From the NCBI RefSeq assembly GCF_010548375.1, contig NZ_JAAGLY010000039.1, positions 1 through 54,853 on the forward strand: a stretch of 54,853 bases of DNA. Reading direction: 5' to 3'. Shown here one piece after another: positions 8,530 to 16,412 of the stretch. The notes under the pieces were generated by a model. The model made no database searches. It was not told the origin of the DNA and worked only from the letters and a program-made list of their open reading frames with translations. How positions within the stretch are numbered: the first letter of the stretch is position 1; each line of letters begins with the position of its first letter. Made by a program: the position numbers and the translations under genes. The DNA comes from Streptomyces sp. SID13726 (GTDB lineage: Bacteria; Actinomycetota; Actinomycetes; Streptomycetales; Streptomycetaceae).

Positions 8530-9777
8530 GTGATGAGACATCCCCGTGCCGCCCTCGCCGCCGCCTGGCTCGCCACCCGCGCCCTGATGCTGTGGCTGCT
8601 CGCCCACGACAGCCTGCCCCTGCTGGGCGGCGGCAACGTCGCGCGCGAGGTGTGGCGGCTCTACCACCACTGGTACGGCGTCCTCGCGCACGGCGCCTTC
8701 CCGGTGCACGACACCCTCTGGCAGTACCCGCCGGGCGCGGGCCCCCTGCTGCTCTCTCCCGGGCTGCTGCCGGGCCTGACGTACTTCCAGGCGTTCGTCG
8801 CGCTCACCCTCGCCACCGACGCGGTCGTCGCCGTCGCCCTCACGCGCGCGGGCACCCGCCCCGGCCGCACCCTGCTCGGCGCCGCCGTCTGGGTCGGCGG
8901 CCTCCCCCTCCTCCTGCACGTCCCGCTCGCCCGCTACGACGTCCAGGTCACCGCCCTCGCGGTCCTCTCCCTGCTCACGTCGACGCGCTCCACGCGCGTG
9001 TGCGGGGCGCTCGCGGCGCTGGGCGCCCTGGTGAAGGTATGGCCGGTCCTGGTCCTCACCGGCCTGCCGAAGGGCCGGGCCACGCGATCGGCGTGGACCT
9101 CGGCGGCGGTGACCGGCACGACCGCCCTCGCGCTCCTCGCGACCCTCTTCGACCACCCCTTCGCCTTCCTGCGCCAACAGGGCGGCCGGGGCGTGCAGAT
9201 CGAGTCCTTCGGCGGCACCGCGCTCGCCCTGGCCCGGCACGCCGGCTGGCCGGGACAGGTGCGCTACCAGTACGGGGCGCTGGAGTACACGGGACCGTAC
9301 GTCTCCACGGTCGCCCACGTCTCGCTCGCGCTGACCGTCGTAGCCCTGGCTCTCGTGCTGCTGTGGCGGGCCAGGGCCCGGCGGTGGAACGAGGCCACGC
9401 CGTACGACGCGGCCCTTGCCGCCGTGCTGCTGTTCACCGTCACCAGCCGGGTGATCAGCCCGCAGTACATGATCTGGCTCGTGGGCCTGGCCGCCGTGTG
9501 CCTGACCTCCCGGCACACCACCCAGCGCCCGGTCGCCGCGCTGGTCCTGGCGGCGACCGCGGTGAGCGCCGTGGTGTACCCGGTCCTGTACGGCGAGGTC
9601 GCGAACGCCACCTGGACGGGCTGCGCGCTGATGGTCGTACGCAACGGACTGCTCGGCACCGCCGCCGTACTGTCCTTCACACGCGTGTGGCGCTCGACGA
9701 CGGCACCGCGCGTGTCCCCCGCTCCACACCGGGTCACCCCTCCCGCGCCCGCGGTGCCGGACCGCCTGCTTCACTGA
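8530..9777 (+). CDS. Polytopic membrane glycosyltransferase-like protein (GT87/DUF2029-like)
   Basis: 415 residues from GTG 8530 (ATG at 8533 in the same frame). About eight to ten hydrophobic segments are spread along the whole length. The order (WLATRALMLWLL at the start, YHHWYGVLAHGAFPVHDTLWQYPPG in the first outside loop, then PLARYDVQVTALAVLSLL) fits GT87-type polyprenyl-phosphate mannose-dependent alpha-mannosyltransferases. The acidic catalytic residue usual for GT-C folds is plausibly the Asp or Glu near the first loop. No substrate can be assigned. galE follows 56 bp downstream on the same strand, so the pair may serve cell-surface sugar synthesis (inference). Confidence 0.65.
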   Translation: MMRHPRAALAAAWLATRALMLWLLAHDSLPLLGGGNVAREVWRLYHHWYGVLAHGAFPVHDTLWQYPPGAGPLLLSPGLLPGLTYFQAFVALTLATDAVVAVALTRAGTRPGRTLLGAAVWVGGLPLLLHVPLARYDVQVTALAVLSLLTSTRSTRVCGALAALGALVKVWPVLVLTGLPKGRATRSAWTSAAVTGTTALALLATLFDHPFAFLRQQGGRGVQIESFGGTALALARHAGWPGQVRYQYGALEYTGPYVSTVAHVSLALTVVALALVLLWRARARRWNEATPYDAALAAVLLFTVTSRVISPQYMIWLVGLAAVCLTSRHTTQRPVAALVLAATAVSAVVYPVLYGEVANATWTGCALMVVRNGLLGTAAVLSFTRVWRSTTAPRVSPAPHRVTPPAPAVPDRLLH

Positions 9778-9833
9778 TACGCGGACACGGGGCGACACAG
9801 GACACGGGTCAACCGACGAGGGGACGGCCGTAC

Positions 9834-10814
9834 ATGACCTGGCTGATCACCGGCGGCGCCGGCTACATCGGGGCGCACGTCGTGAGGGCGATGACCGAGG
9901 CGGGCGAACAGGCGGTCGTGTACGACGACCTGTCCACCGGCATCGCCGAGCGCGTGCCGGCCGGCGTGCCGCTGGTGACGGGCTCCACGCTGGACGCCGA
10001 GCGGATCGCGCACACCCTCGCCGACCACGAGGTCACCGGTGTGGTCCACCTGGCGGCCAAGAAGCAGGTCGGCGAGTCGGTGGACCGGCCGCTGCACTAC
10101 TACCGGGAGAACGTCGAGGGCCTGCGCGTCCTCCTGGAGGCGGTGACGACGGCCCGGGTCGCCTCCTTCGTCTTCTCCTCCTCCGCGGCCGTCTACGGCA
10201 TGCCGGACGTCCAACTCGTCACGGAGGAGACCCCGTGCGCGCCGATGTCCCCCTACGGCGAGACCAAGCTGGCCGGCGAGTGGCTGGTCCGCGCCACGGG
10301 CCGCGCGACGGGCCTGTCCACCGCCTCCCTGCGCTACTTCAACGTGGCGGGCGCCGCGGCCCCCGAGCTCGCCGACACGGGCGTCTTCAACCTGATCCCG
10401 ATGGTCTTCGAGAAGCTCACCGAGAACGCCGCCCCGCGCGTCTTCGGCGACGACTACGCCACCCCCGACGGCACCTGCGTCCGCGACTACATCCACGTCG
10501 CCGACCTCGCCGAGGCCCACGTGGCCGCCGCCCGCGCCCTCCAGTGCGCCCCCGGCCGCGACCTCACCCTCAACATCGGCCGCGGCGAGGGCGTCTCCGT
10601 CCGCGAGATGATCGACCACATCAACACCCTCACCGGCCACCACCGCCCCCCGACCGTCCACCCCCCCCGCCCCGGCGACCCGGCCCGCGTGGTCGCCTCC
10701 GCCGACCGAGCCACGGCAGAACTGGGCTGGAAGGCCAAACACGACGTCCAGGACATGATCGCCTCGGCGTGGGAGGGATGGGTACGGCTGCATCCGGAGG
10801 CGGGACGGGGATAG
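9834..10814 (+). CDS. galE: UDP-glucose 4-epimerase
   Basis: 326 residues from ATG 9834. The extended-SDR NAD+ site is GGAGYIG at residues 7-13. The catalytic triad is visible: Ser in FSSSAAVYG (115-117), and Tyr141 with Lys145 in PYGETK. YFNVAGA and the CVRDYIHVADLAEAH stretch are GalE hallmarks. The enzyme interconverts UDP-glucose and UDP-galactose in the cytoplasm, supplying galactose for glycans. It is not beside galT/galK, so a role in surface polysaccharide supply is likelier than the Leloir pathway (inference). Confidence 0.95.
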   Translation: MTWLITGGAGYIGAHVVRAMTEAGEQAVVYDDLSTGIAERVPAGVPLVTGSTLDAERIAHTLADHEVTGVVHLAAKKQVGESVDRPLHYYRENVEGLRVLLEAVTTARVASFVFSSSAAVYGMPDVQLVTEETPCAPMSPYGETKLAGEWLVRATGRATGLSTASLRYFNVAGAAAPELADTGVFNLIPMVFEKLTENAAPRVFGDDYATPDGTCVRDYIHVADLAEAHVAAARALQCAPGRDLTLNIGRGEGVSVREMIDHINTLTGHHRPPTVHPPRPGDPARVVASADRATAELGWKAKHDVQDMIASAWEGWVRLHPEAGRG

Positions 10815-10817
10815 GGC

Positions 10818-10840
10818 CGGGACGCGGCCCACGCGTCCCG
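10818..10840 (+). terminator. Hairpin after galE
   Basis: CGGGACGCG (10818-10826) and CGCGTCCCG (10832-10840) form a perfect 9-bp stem with a 5-base loop, starting 4 bp after the galE stop. Confidence 0.65.
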
Positions 10841-10916
10841 CGCACGGCCGACCGGCCGCCCTCACCCACCGGCTGACCTCGGAGAACGAAGAAATCCGGA
10901 AAACTTCGCGCGACGA

Positions 10917-10943
10917 TGTCGAGAATCCGTCGCCCGCTCCGTC
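10917..10943 (+). promoter_or_regulatory. ECF42-type promoter for the DGPF/sigma pair
   Basis: TGTCGA at 10917-10922 is followed after 17 bases by CGTC at 10940-10943. This matches the ECF42 promoter reported for S. venezuelae as I remember it (TGTCGA in the -35 region, CGA/TC in the -10 region). It lies about 50 bp upstream of the DGPF gene that is co-transcribed with an ECF42 sigma gene, so the sigma factor probably activates its own operon. Confidence 0.65.
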
Positions 10944-10994
10944 CCAGGGGTGAGCGCGGCCACAATGGGTCGCACCGGTATCGAGGAGACCACC

Positions 10995-11411
10995 ATGGCC
11001 AAGTACCTGCTGCTGAAGCACTACCGGGGCGCCCCGGCCGCCGTCAACGACGTTCGGATGGACCAGTGGACGCCGGAGGAGATCACCGCGCACCTGACGT
11101 ACATGCGTGACTTCGCGGACCGGCTGGAGAAGACCGGCGAGTTCGTGGACGGGCAGGCGCTCGCGCCCGAGGGGGCGTGGGTCCGCTACGACGGGGAGGG
11201 GCGGCCGCCGGTGACGGACGGGCCGTTCGCCGAGACGAAGGACCTGATCGCCGGCTGGATGGTGATCGACGTCGACACCTACGAGCGGGCCGTGGAGCTG
11301 GCCGGGGAACTGTCCGCGGCGCCCGGCGCGGGCGGCAAGCCGATCCACGAGTGGCTCGAACTGCGCCCCTTCCTGGCCGCCGAGCCCGACACCACGGAGT
11401 GCCCCCACTGA
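10995..11411 (+). CDS. DGPF-domain (YCII-related) protein
   Basis: 138 residues from ATG 10995; GAGGAGACCACC provides the ribosome-binding site. The protein begins MAKYLLLKHYRG and contains the signature VTDGPFAETKDLIAGW. DGPF/YCII-related proteins are small ferredoxin-like proteins found in multiple copies beside ECF42 sigma genes, and are known targets of those sigma factors. Their biochemical activity is not settled. Its stop TGA shares a base with the ATG of the sigma gene (TGATG), so the two are translationally coupled. Confidence 0.9.
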   Translation: MAKYLLLKHYRGAPAAVNDVRMDQWTPEEITAHLTYMRDFADRLEKTGEFVDGQALAPEGAWVRYDGEGRPPVTDGPFAETKDLIAGWMVIDVDTYERAVELAGELSAAPGAGGKPIHEWLELRPFLAAEPDTTECPH

Positions 11412-12553
11412 TGGACGAGTCACTCGTCCGCGGTCTCACCCCGGGCGTGCTCGCCGTCCTCGTCCGCCGCGGAGCCGACTTCGCGGCGGCCGAGGACGCC
11501 GTGCAGGACGCGCTCGTCGAGGCCGTCCGCGGCTGGCCGGACGACCCGCCGCGGGACCCCAAGGGCTGGCTCGTCACCGTGGCCTGGCGGAAGTTCCTCG
11601 ACCAGACCCGCGCGGACACCGCCCGCCGCCGGCGCGAGGACCGGATCGACGAGGAACCGGCGGCCGGCGCCGCGCCCGGCGCGGACGACACGCTCCAGCT
11701 CTACTTCCTGTGCGCCCACCCCTCGCTGACCCCCTCCTCCGCCGTCGCGCTCACCCTGCGCGCCGTCGGCGGCCTCACCACCCGCCAGATCGCCCAGGCC
11801 TACCTCGTGCCCGAGGCGACCATGGCGCAGCGCATCAGCCGGGCCAAACGCACCGTCTCCGGCATCCGGTTCGACCAGCCGGGCGACGTCGCCACCGTGC
11901 TGCGCGTCCTCTACCTGGTCTTCAACGAGGGCTACTCCGGCGACCTCGACCTCGCCGCCGAGGCCATCCGCCTCACCCGGCAGCTCGCCGCCGCCATCGA
12001 CCACCCCGAGGTCGCCGGACTGCTCGCCCTCATGCTGCTCCACCACGCCCGCCGCACCACCCGGACCGCACCCGACGGCAGCCTCGTCCCGCTCGCCGAA
12101 CAGGACCGCGCCCGCTGGGACACCACCGCCATCGCCGAGGGCGTCAGGATCCTCCAGCACGCCCTCTCCCGCGACCGGCTGGGCGAGTTCCAGGCCCAGG
12201 CCGCCATCGCCGCCCTGCACGCCGACGCCCCCACCGCCGAGGAGACGGACTGGGTGCAGATCGTCGAGTGGTACGACGAACTCGCCCGCCTGACCGACAG
12301 CCCCGTGGTCCTGCTCAACCGCGCGGTCGCCGTGGGCGAGGCCGACGGTCCCCGCGCCGGCCTAGCCGCACTCGCCGCCCTGGACACCGCGCTGCCCCGC
12401 CACTCCGCGGTCGCCGCCCACCTCCACGAACGCGACGGCGACCTGGAGACCGCCGCCCGCCTCTACGCCGAGGCCGCCCGCCAGGCCCCCAACCTCGCCG
12501 AACGCGACCACCTGACCCGCCAGGCCGCCCGCCTCAACACCCGGCGCCGCTGA
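11411..12553 (+). CDS. ECF sigma factor of the ECF42 (DUF6596-containing) group
   Basis: 380 residues, about twice the length of a minimal ECF sigma. The sigma-2 region is at ~1-75 (FAAAEDAVQDALVEAVRGW, then PKGWLVTVAWRKFLDQTR). Sigma-4 is near 105-150 (LTTRQIAQAYLVPEATMAQRISRAKR). The remaining ~220 residues form a helical, TPR-like extension (FNEGYSGDLDLAAEAIRLTR, then LLNRAVAVGEADGPRAGLAAL) typical of ECF42, where it is needed for activity. No anti-sigma gene is adjacent, as is usual for the group. The candidate ECF42 promoter upstream suggests autoregulation. Confidence 0.92.
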   Translation: MDESLVRGLTPGVLAVLVRRGADFAAAEDAVQDALVEAVRGWPDDPPRDPKGWLVTVAWRKFLDQTRADTARRRREDRIDEEPAAGAAPGADDTLQLYFLCAHPSLTPSSAVALTLRAVGGLTTRQIAQAYLVPEATMAQRISRAKRTVSGIRFDQPGDVATVLRVLYLVFNEGYSGDLDLAAEAIRLTRQLAAAIDHPEVAGLLALMLLHHARRTTRTAPDGSLVPLAEQDRARWDTTAIAEGVRILQHALSRDRLGEFQAQAAIAALHADAPTAEETDWVQIVEWYDELARLTDSPVVLLNRAVAVGEADGPRAGLAALAALDTALPRHSAVAAHLHERDGDLETAARLYAEAARQAPNLAERDHLTRQAARLNTRRR

Positions 12554-12830
12554 CCCGCCGACGGGGCCCAAACCCCACGACCGGCGACCACTCCCGCACC
12601 GAACGCACCTCCACACCAGGCGTGCGCCGGTAGTACGGGTCCTCCTCCAGGATCTCCTCCAACCGCTCGCGCCCCACCACGAACACCAGCAGCGCCCCCT
12701 GGTCGTCGGCCCACGGACCGGCCGCGAAGAGCTGCCCCTCGGCATGCAGACCAGCGAGAGCCGCACGGTGGGCGGGACGGGCTGCGAGACGTTCCGGAGC
12801 GGGAGCGAAGACGAGTTCCACGACGAGCAC
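12534..12830 (-). CDS. YciI family protein
   Basis: 98 residues from GTG 12830. Recognisable YciI features are HRAALAGLHAEGQLFAAGPW and the segment ILEEDPYYRRTPGVEVRSVREW near the end. YciI proteins are small ferredoxin-like-fold enzymes or stress proteins of mostly unknown activity. It is convergent with the ECF42 gene and the two coding ends overlap by 20 bp. It belongs to the same superfamily as the DGPF protein upstream of the sigma gene, so the sigma gene is flanked by two related small proteins. Confidence 0.75.
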   Translation of the reverse strand: MLVVELVFAPAPERLAARPAHRAALAGLHAEGQLFAAGPWADDQGALLVFVVGRERLEEILEEDPYYRRTPGVEVRSVREWSPVVGFGPRRRVSGAGC

Positions 12831-12892
12831 GAGAGCCCCTTCCCTTGGTTGCGGACCGACCCGGCGAGACTATGCTCGGCGCGCCGCACAGG

Positions 12893-12912
12893 GCTGTATC
12901 GGCCGATACAGC
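12893..12912. promoter_or_regulatory. 20-bp perfect palindrome upstream of the Crp/Fnr gene
   Basis: GCTGTATCGGCCGATACAGC is a perfect palindrome ending 14 bp before the GTG start. A possible -10 (TATGCT, 12871-12876) lies just upstream, so a protein bound here would block early elongation. It is the best candidate for the autoregulatory operator of the adjacent Crp/Fnr protein. Confidence 0.6.
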
Positions 12913-12926
12913 GGGAAGGAGCCACC

Positions 12927-13685
12927 GTGCCCGCGTCCGAGCGGGAGGAAGCCGCCGCGCCCGTGCACGACTGGCCGCGGCTGCGGGACGTACCGCTGTT
13001 CGCCGCACTCCCCGACCCCGACCTGCGCCGCCTGTGGGACACCTCGATCCCACGTCGCTACGACACCGGATCGACCCTGCGCCACCACGGCAGCCCCGCC
13101 GACCACCTGCTCGTCCTGCTCGACGGCACCGTCTCGGCGTCCGTCACCACCGCCGCCGGACGCGTCATACGGTTCGGGACCTGGGCCGGCCCGTGCGCGC
13201 TCGACAAGGTGGCCCTGCTGGACGGAGCCGGCCACACCGCGACCTGCACCGCGCTCACGCCGTGCACTGTACGAGCCCTGCCGCAAGCCCGCTTCACCAC
13301 GCTGCTCGACGACTCCACAGCGGTACGCGCCCACGTACTGCGCCTGCTGGCCGCCCAGGCCCGCGCCCAGCAGGAACGCCTCACCGACACGGTCGCCCTG
13401 CCCTGCGAGGCCCGCCTGGCGGCCTGGCTGCTGGAGGGACTGGCCGGCGGCAGCGGCAGCGACGGCGGCACCGACGGCCTGGTCGCCCTCCCGGGGAGCC
13501 AGCGTGAACTCGCCGACCTGCTCGGCGTCACCCGCGTCACCGTCAACCGGGCACTGTCCCGGCTCCGGCGCGACGGGCTCATCGGCCCCGCGGAGAACGG
13601 CGGCCTGATCCGGGTCCTCGCCCCGGAACTCCTCGCCCTGCGCGCGGCACCGGACCCCGGCACCGGCCCGGACTCCCGCCGCTGA
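12927..13685 (+). CDS. Crp/Fnr-family transcriptional regulator
   Basis: 252 residues from GTG 12927, preceded by GGGAAGGA at a good distance. An N-terminal cyclic-nucleotide-binding-like beta barrel spans ~20-130 (VPLFAALPDPDLRRLW, then HGSPADHLLVLLDGTVSASV). The C-terminal winged helix has a clear recognition helix near 190-215 (SQRELADLLGVTRVTVNRAL). No N-terminal cysteine cluster for an Fe-S centre is seen, and the phosphate-binding RSxxE-type motif for cAMP is not obvious, so the effector is unknown. A 20-bp palindrome just upstream suggests autoregulation. It is followed tail-to-tail by tetR with a 3-bp gap. Confidence 0.88.
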   Translation: MPASEREEAAAPVHDWPRLRDVPLFAALPDPDLRRLWDTSIPRRYDTGSTLRHHGSPADHLLVLLDGTVSASVTTAAGRVIRFGTWAGPCALDKVALLDGAGHTATCTALTPCTVRALPQARFTTLLDDSTAVRAHVLRLLAAQARAQQERLTDTVALPCEARLAAWLLEGLAGGSGSDGGTDGLVALPGSQRELADLLGVTRVTVNRALSRLRRDGLIGPAENGGLIRVLAPELLALRAAPDPGTGPDSRR

Positions 13686-13688
13686 GCC

Positions 13689-14315
13689 TCAGAGCGCCTT
13701 CAGCGCCTCCGTCGTCGCGCGCGCCAGCGCCGCGAGATACCCCTTGGGCAGCTTCGGGGCACGGATCACGACCGAACGCCAGTACAGCGGGCCGGAGATC
13801 AGATCGAGCGCCAACTCGTCGTTGAAGCCCACCCGCAGCTCACCGCGCTGCTCCGCCGCCACGATGATCTTGCTGGCCACGCCCTCCTGGCCCTTCTGCA
13901 GCGCGTTCTGCAGCGCCTCGGCGATCTCGGGGTTCCGGGCCGCCTCGGCCTGGAGGTCCGGGATGATCTGCGAGGCCACCGGGTGCCGCAACGCCCGCGA
14001 CGTCACCTCGTACAGCATCCGCAGGTCGTCCTCCAGACTGCCCGTGTCCGGCACCGGCAGGCCCAGCACCGCGATCTCCGAGACGACGTCGAGGACCAGG
14101 TGCAGCTTGGAACGCCAGCGGCGGTACACCGCCGTCTTGCCGACACCCGCCCGGCGCGCGATGCCCTCGATCGACATCCGCGCGTACCCGACGGCCGCGA
14201 GCTCCTCGAAGACCGCGCCCCGAATGGCTTCCGTCACATCCTCGCGGAGTACGGCGGCTCCCGCCGGGGCACGGCGGCGCGGACGGGTCTGCGGCGTGTC
14301 GGCGTTGGTCGTCAT
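13689..14315 (-). CDS. TetR-family transcriptional repressor
   Basis: 208 residues from ATG 14315; a second in-frame ATG at 14327 is also possible. The N-terminal helix-turn-helix is clear at ~25-70 (REDVTEAIRGAVFEELAAVG, then IARRAGVGKTAVYRRWRSK). The rest is the variable ligand-binding and dimer domain (SQIIPDLQAEAARNPEIAEAL). It is divergent from a polymer-export ABC operon. Between them are five operator-like repeats (14336-14510), the first only 21 bp from its own start, so it probably represses itself and the exporter. The ligand is unknown. Confidence 0.9.
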   Translation of the reverse strand: MTTNADTPQTRPRRRAPAGAAVLREDVTEAIRGAVFEELAAVGYARMSIEGIARRAGVGKTAVYRRWRSKLHLVLDVVSEIAVLGLPVPDTGSLEDDLRMLYEVTSRALRHPVASQIIPDLQAEAARNPEIAEALQNALQKGQEGVASKIIVAAEQRGELRVGFNDELALDLISGPLYWRSVVIRAPKLPKGYLAALARATTEALKAL

Positions 14316-14335
14316 GCGGACCAGCATAGGGCGTA

Positions 14336-14510
14336 GCGACGAAACGGTCCCGTTCCGACGCGACCCGTTAGGACGAAACCGTGCCGTCCTGCACAACGCC
14401 GTTACGACGATACGGTTACGTTCCAGCGTCATTCGTGACGACGAAACGGTTGCGTTCCGACGCTCACTCGTCCTACGCTCACGTTGCGACGATACGGTCC
14501 CGTCCCGACG
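14336..14510. promoter_or_regulatory. Array of five operator-like repeats between tetR and the exporter operon
   Basis: 25-base units lie at 14336-14360, 14371-14395 (degenerate), 14404-14428, 14438-14462 and 14486-14510. The first four start 33-35 bp apart; the last is 48 bp on. The shared form is CGACGA(A/T)ACGGT, two variable bases, then CGTTCCGACG. Each good copy is an imperfect 24-bp dyad with arms CGwCGrAACGG and CCGTTyCGwCG, the symmetry expected for a TetR dimer. The region also falls in the untranslated leader or promoter of the exporter operon. Confidence 0.7.
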
Positions 14511-14605
14511 TAAGAGAACGTGAAGAGTCACGTAAGGAAACATCGGGTGACGGACCCGCCGGCCGCACGCGCCTCACCCCCACCCCCCGAGCGAAAGCAG
14601 CGGAT

Positions 14606-15523
14606 GTGAGCCAGGTTCTCGACACACCGCCCCCGACGGCGGTCCCGGCCGACGACGATCTCACGGCCCTGGCCGCCCGTCACGGCCTCGCCGTCAGCGG
14701 TGCCCGTCCCTCCCTGCCCGAGTATGTCCGCCAGCTGTGGGCGCGGCGGCACTTCATCACCGCGTTCGCGACCGCCAAGCTCACCGCGCAGTACAGCCAG
14801 GCGAAGCTGGGCCAGGTCTGGCAGGTCATGACGCCGTTGCTGAACGCGGCGGTGTACTACTTCATTTTCGGCGTGCTGCTGGGCACCAAGAGGAATGTGC
14901 CGGACTACGTGCCGTTCCTGGTCACGGGCGTGTTCATCTGGACGTTCACGCAGAGCTCGATCATGGCCGGCACTCGCGCGATCTCCGGCAACCTGGGCCT
15001 GGTGCGGGCCCTGCACTTCCCGCGGGCCGCGCTGCCGATCTCGTTCGCCCTGCAGCAGCTCCAGCAGCTGCTCTTCTCGATGGCCGCGCTGGTCGTCATC
15101 CTGCTCTGCTTCGGTGTGCCGATCGCCGCGTCCTGGCTGCTGGCGGTCCCCGCGCTGGTGCTGCAGTCGATCTTCAACACCGGCGTCTCGATGATCATGG
15201 CCCGGATGGGTGCCAAGACACCGGACATCGCGCAGCTGATGCCGTTCGTCCTGCGCACCTGGATGTATGTCTCCGGCGTGATGTGGAGCATCGACAAGCT
15301 GGCCAAGGGCCACCACAACTGGCCGTCCTGGGTGGTGCCGGTGCTGCAGGCCAACCCTGCCGCCGTCTACATCGACCTGATGCGCTACTCCCTGATCGAC
15401 AGCTTCCACGCCAGCCAGCTGCCGCACCATGTGTGGGCGATCGCGGCGGGCTGGGCGCTGGTCGCCGGCGTCGGCGGCTTCATCTACTTCTGGAAGGCTG
15501 AGGAGACGTACGGCCGTGGCTGA
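14606..15523 (+). CDS. Polysaccharide/teichoic acid ABC exporter, permease (TagG/Wzm type)
   Basis: 305 residues from GTG 14606, the only plausible start in frame with a family-like N-terminus. A soluble ~45-residue head precedes the domain start (YVRQLWARRHFITAFATAKL). The body has the ABC-2 permease pattern: QYSQAKLGQVWQVMTPLLNA, then YFIFGVLLG and about six hydrophobic segments. The next gene encodes its ATPase and overlaps by 8 bp. The family moves undecaprenyl-linked wall polymers across the membrane; the CDP-glycerol transferase at 5-7.3 kb is a plausible source of substrate. Probably controlled by the divergent TetR through the five-repeat array. Confidence 0.9.
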   Translation: MSQVLDTPPPTAVPADDDLTALAARHGLAVSGARPSLPEYVRQLWARRHFITAFATAKLTAQYSQAKLGQVWQVMTPLLNAAVYYFIFGVLLGTKRNVPDYVPFLVTGVFIWTFTQSSIMAGTRAISGNLGLVRALHFPRAALPISFALQQLQQLLFSMAALVVILLCFGVPIAASWLLAVPALVLQSIFNTGVSMIMARMGAKTPDIAQLMPFVLRTWMYVSGVMWSIDKLAKGHHNWPSWVVPVLQANPAAVYIDLMRYSLIDSFHASQLPHHVWAIAAGWALVAGVGGFIYFWKAEETYGRG

Positions 15524-16337
15524 CATCGAGCAGAGCAAGATCCCCACTGTCGTCTGCGACGGCGTCGACATCGTCTACCGCGTCAACGGCACCGGCGCCG
15601 GCCGGGGCTCGGCCACCGCCGCCCTCAACCGCATGCTGCGCCGGGGCCAGGCCGAGAAGGCGGCGGGTGTGCGCAAGGTGCACGCCGTGAAGAACGTGTC
15701 GTTCGTGGCGTACAAGGGCGAGGCGATCGGCCTGATCGGCACCAACGGCTCGGGCAAGTCGACGCTGCTGAAGGCGGTCGCGGGCCTGCTCCCGGTGGAG
15801 AACGGCCGTATCTTCACCGACGGCCAGCCCTCCCTCCTGGGCGTCAACGCGGCGCTGATGAACGACCTGACCGGCGAGCGCAACGTCTATCTCGGCGGTC
15901 TCGCGATGGGCATGTCCCGCGAGCAGGTCAAGGAGCGGTACCAGGGGATCGTGGACTTCTCCGGCATCAACGAGAAGGGCGACTTCATCACCCTGCCGAT
16001 GCGGACGTACTCCTCCGGCATGGCGGCCCGGCTGCGCTTCTCGATCGCGGCGGCCAAGGACCACGACGTGCTGCTCATCGACGAGGCCCTGGCGACGGGT
16101 GACCGGTCCTTCCAGAAGCGTTCCGAGGAGCGCATCCGGGAGCTGCGCAAGCACGCGGGCACGGTGTTCCTGGTGAGCCACAGCAACAAGTCGATCCGTG
16201 ACACCTGCGAGCGGGTGCTGTGGCTGGAGCGCGGCGAGCTGCGCATGGACGGCCCGACGGACGAGGTTCTGGCGGCCTACGAGGACTTCACGGGCGGCCC
16301 GGACAAGGACAAGGCGAAGCCGAAGGTCGCGGCCTGA
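15516..16337 (+). CDS. Polysaccharide/teichoic acid ABC exporter, ATPase (TagH/Wzt type)
   Basis: 273 residues from GTG 15516, overlapping the permease by 8 bp. Walker A is GTNGSGKS (75-82). The family-specific signature loop reads YSSGMAARLRF, Walker B is DVLLIDEAL, and the switch is VSHSN. MNDLTGERNVYLGGLAMGM is typical of the TagH/Wzt branch. There is no long C-terminal carbohydrate-binding domain as in some Wzt proteins; it ends soon after the H-loop region. It powers export of a lipid-linked wall polymer with the upstream permease. A strong hairpin lies 26 bp downstream. Confidence 0.93.
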   Translation: MADIEQSKIPTVVCDGVDIVYRVNGTGAGRGSATAALNRMLRRGQAEKAAGVRKVHAVKNVSFVAYKGEAIGLIGTNGSGKSTLLKAVAGLLPVENGRIFTDGQPSLLGVNAALMNDLTGERNVYLGGLAMGMSREQVKERYQGIVDFSGINEKGDFITLPMRTYSSGMAARLRFSIAAAKDHDVLLIDEALATGDRSFQKRSEERIRELRKHAGTVFLVSHSNKSIRDTCERVLWLERGELRMDGPTDEVLAAYEDFTGGPDKDKAKPKVAA

Positions 16338-16363
16338 CACCACGGCTTCGGCGCTACGACGAC

Positions 16364-16399
16364 GAGGGCGCCCGGGACTTCACGGTCCCGGGCGCCCTC
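16364..16399. terminator. Strong hairpin between the exporter operon and gdh
   Basis: GAGGGCGCCCGGGAC (16364-16378) and its exact complement (16385-16399) form a 15-bp stem with a 6-base loop. It sits between convergent genes, 26 bp past the exporter ATPase stop and 13 bp past the gdh stop, so it can serve both. Confidence 0.85.
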
Positions 16400-16412
16400 A
16401 TGGTCGTACCCC

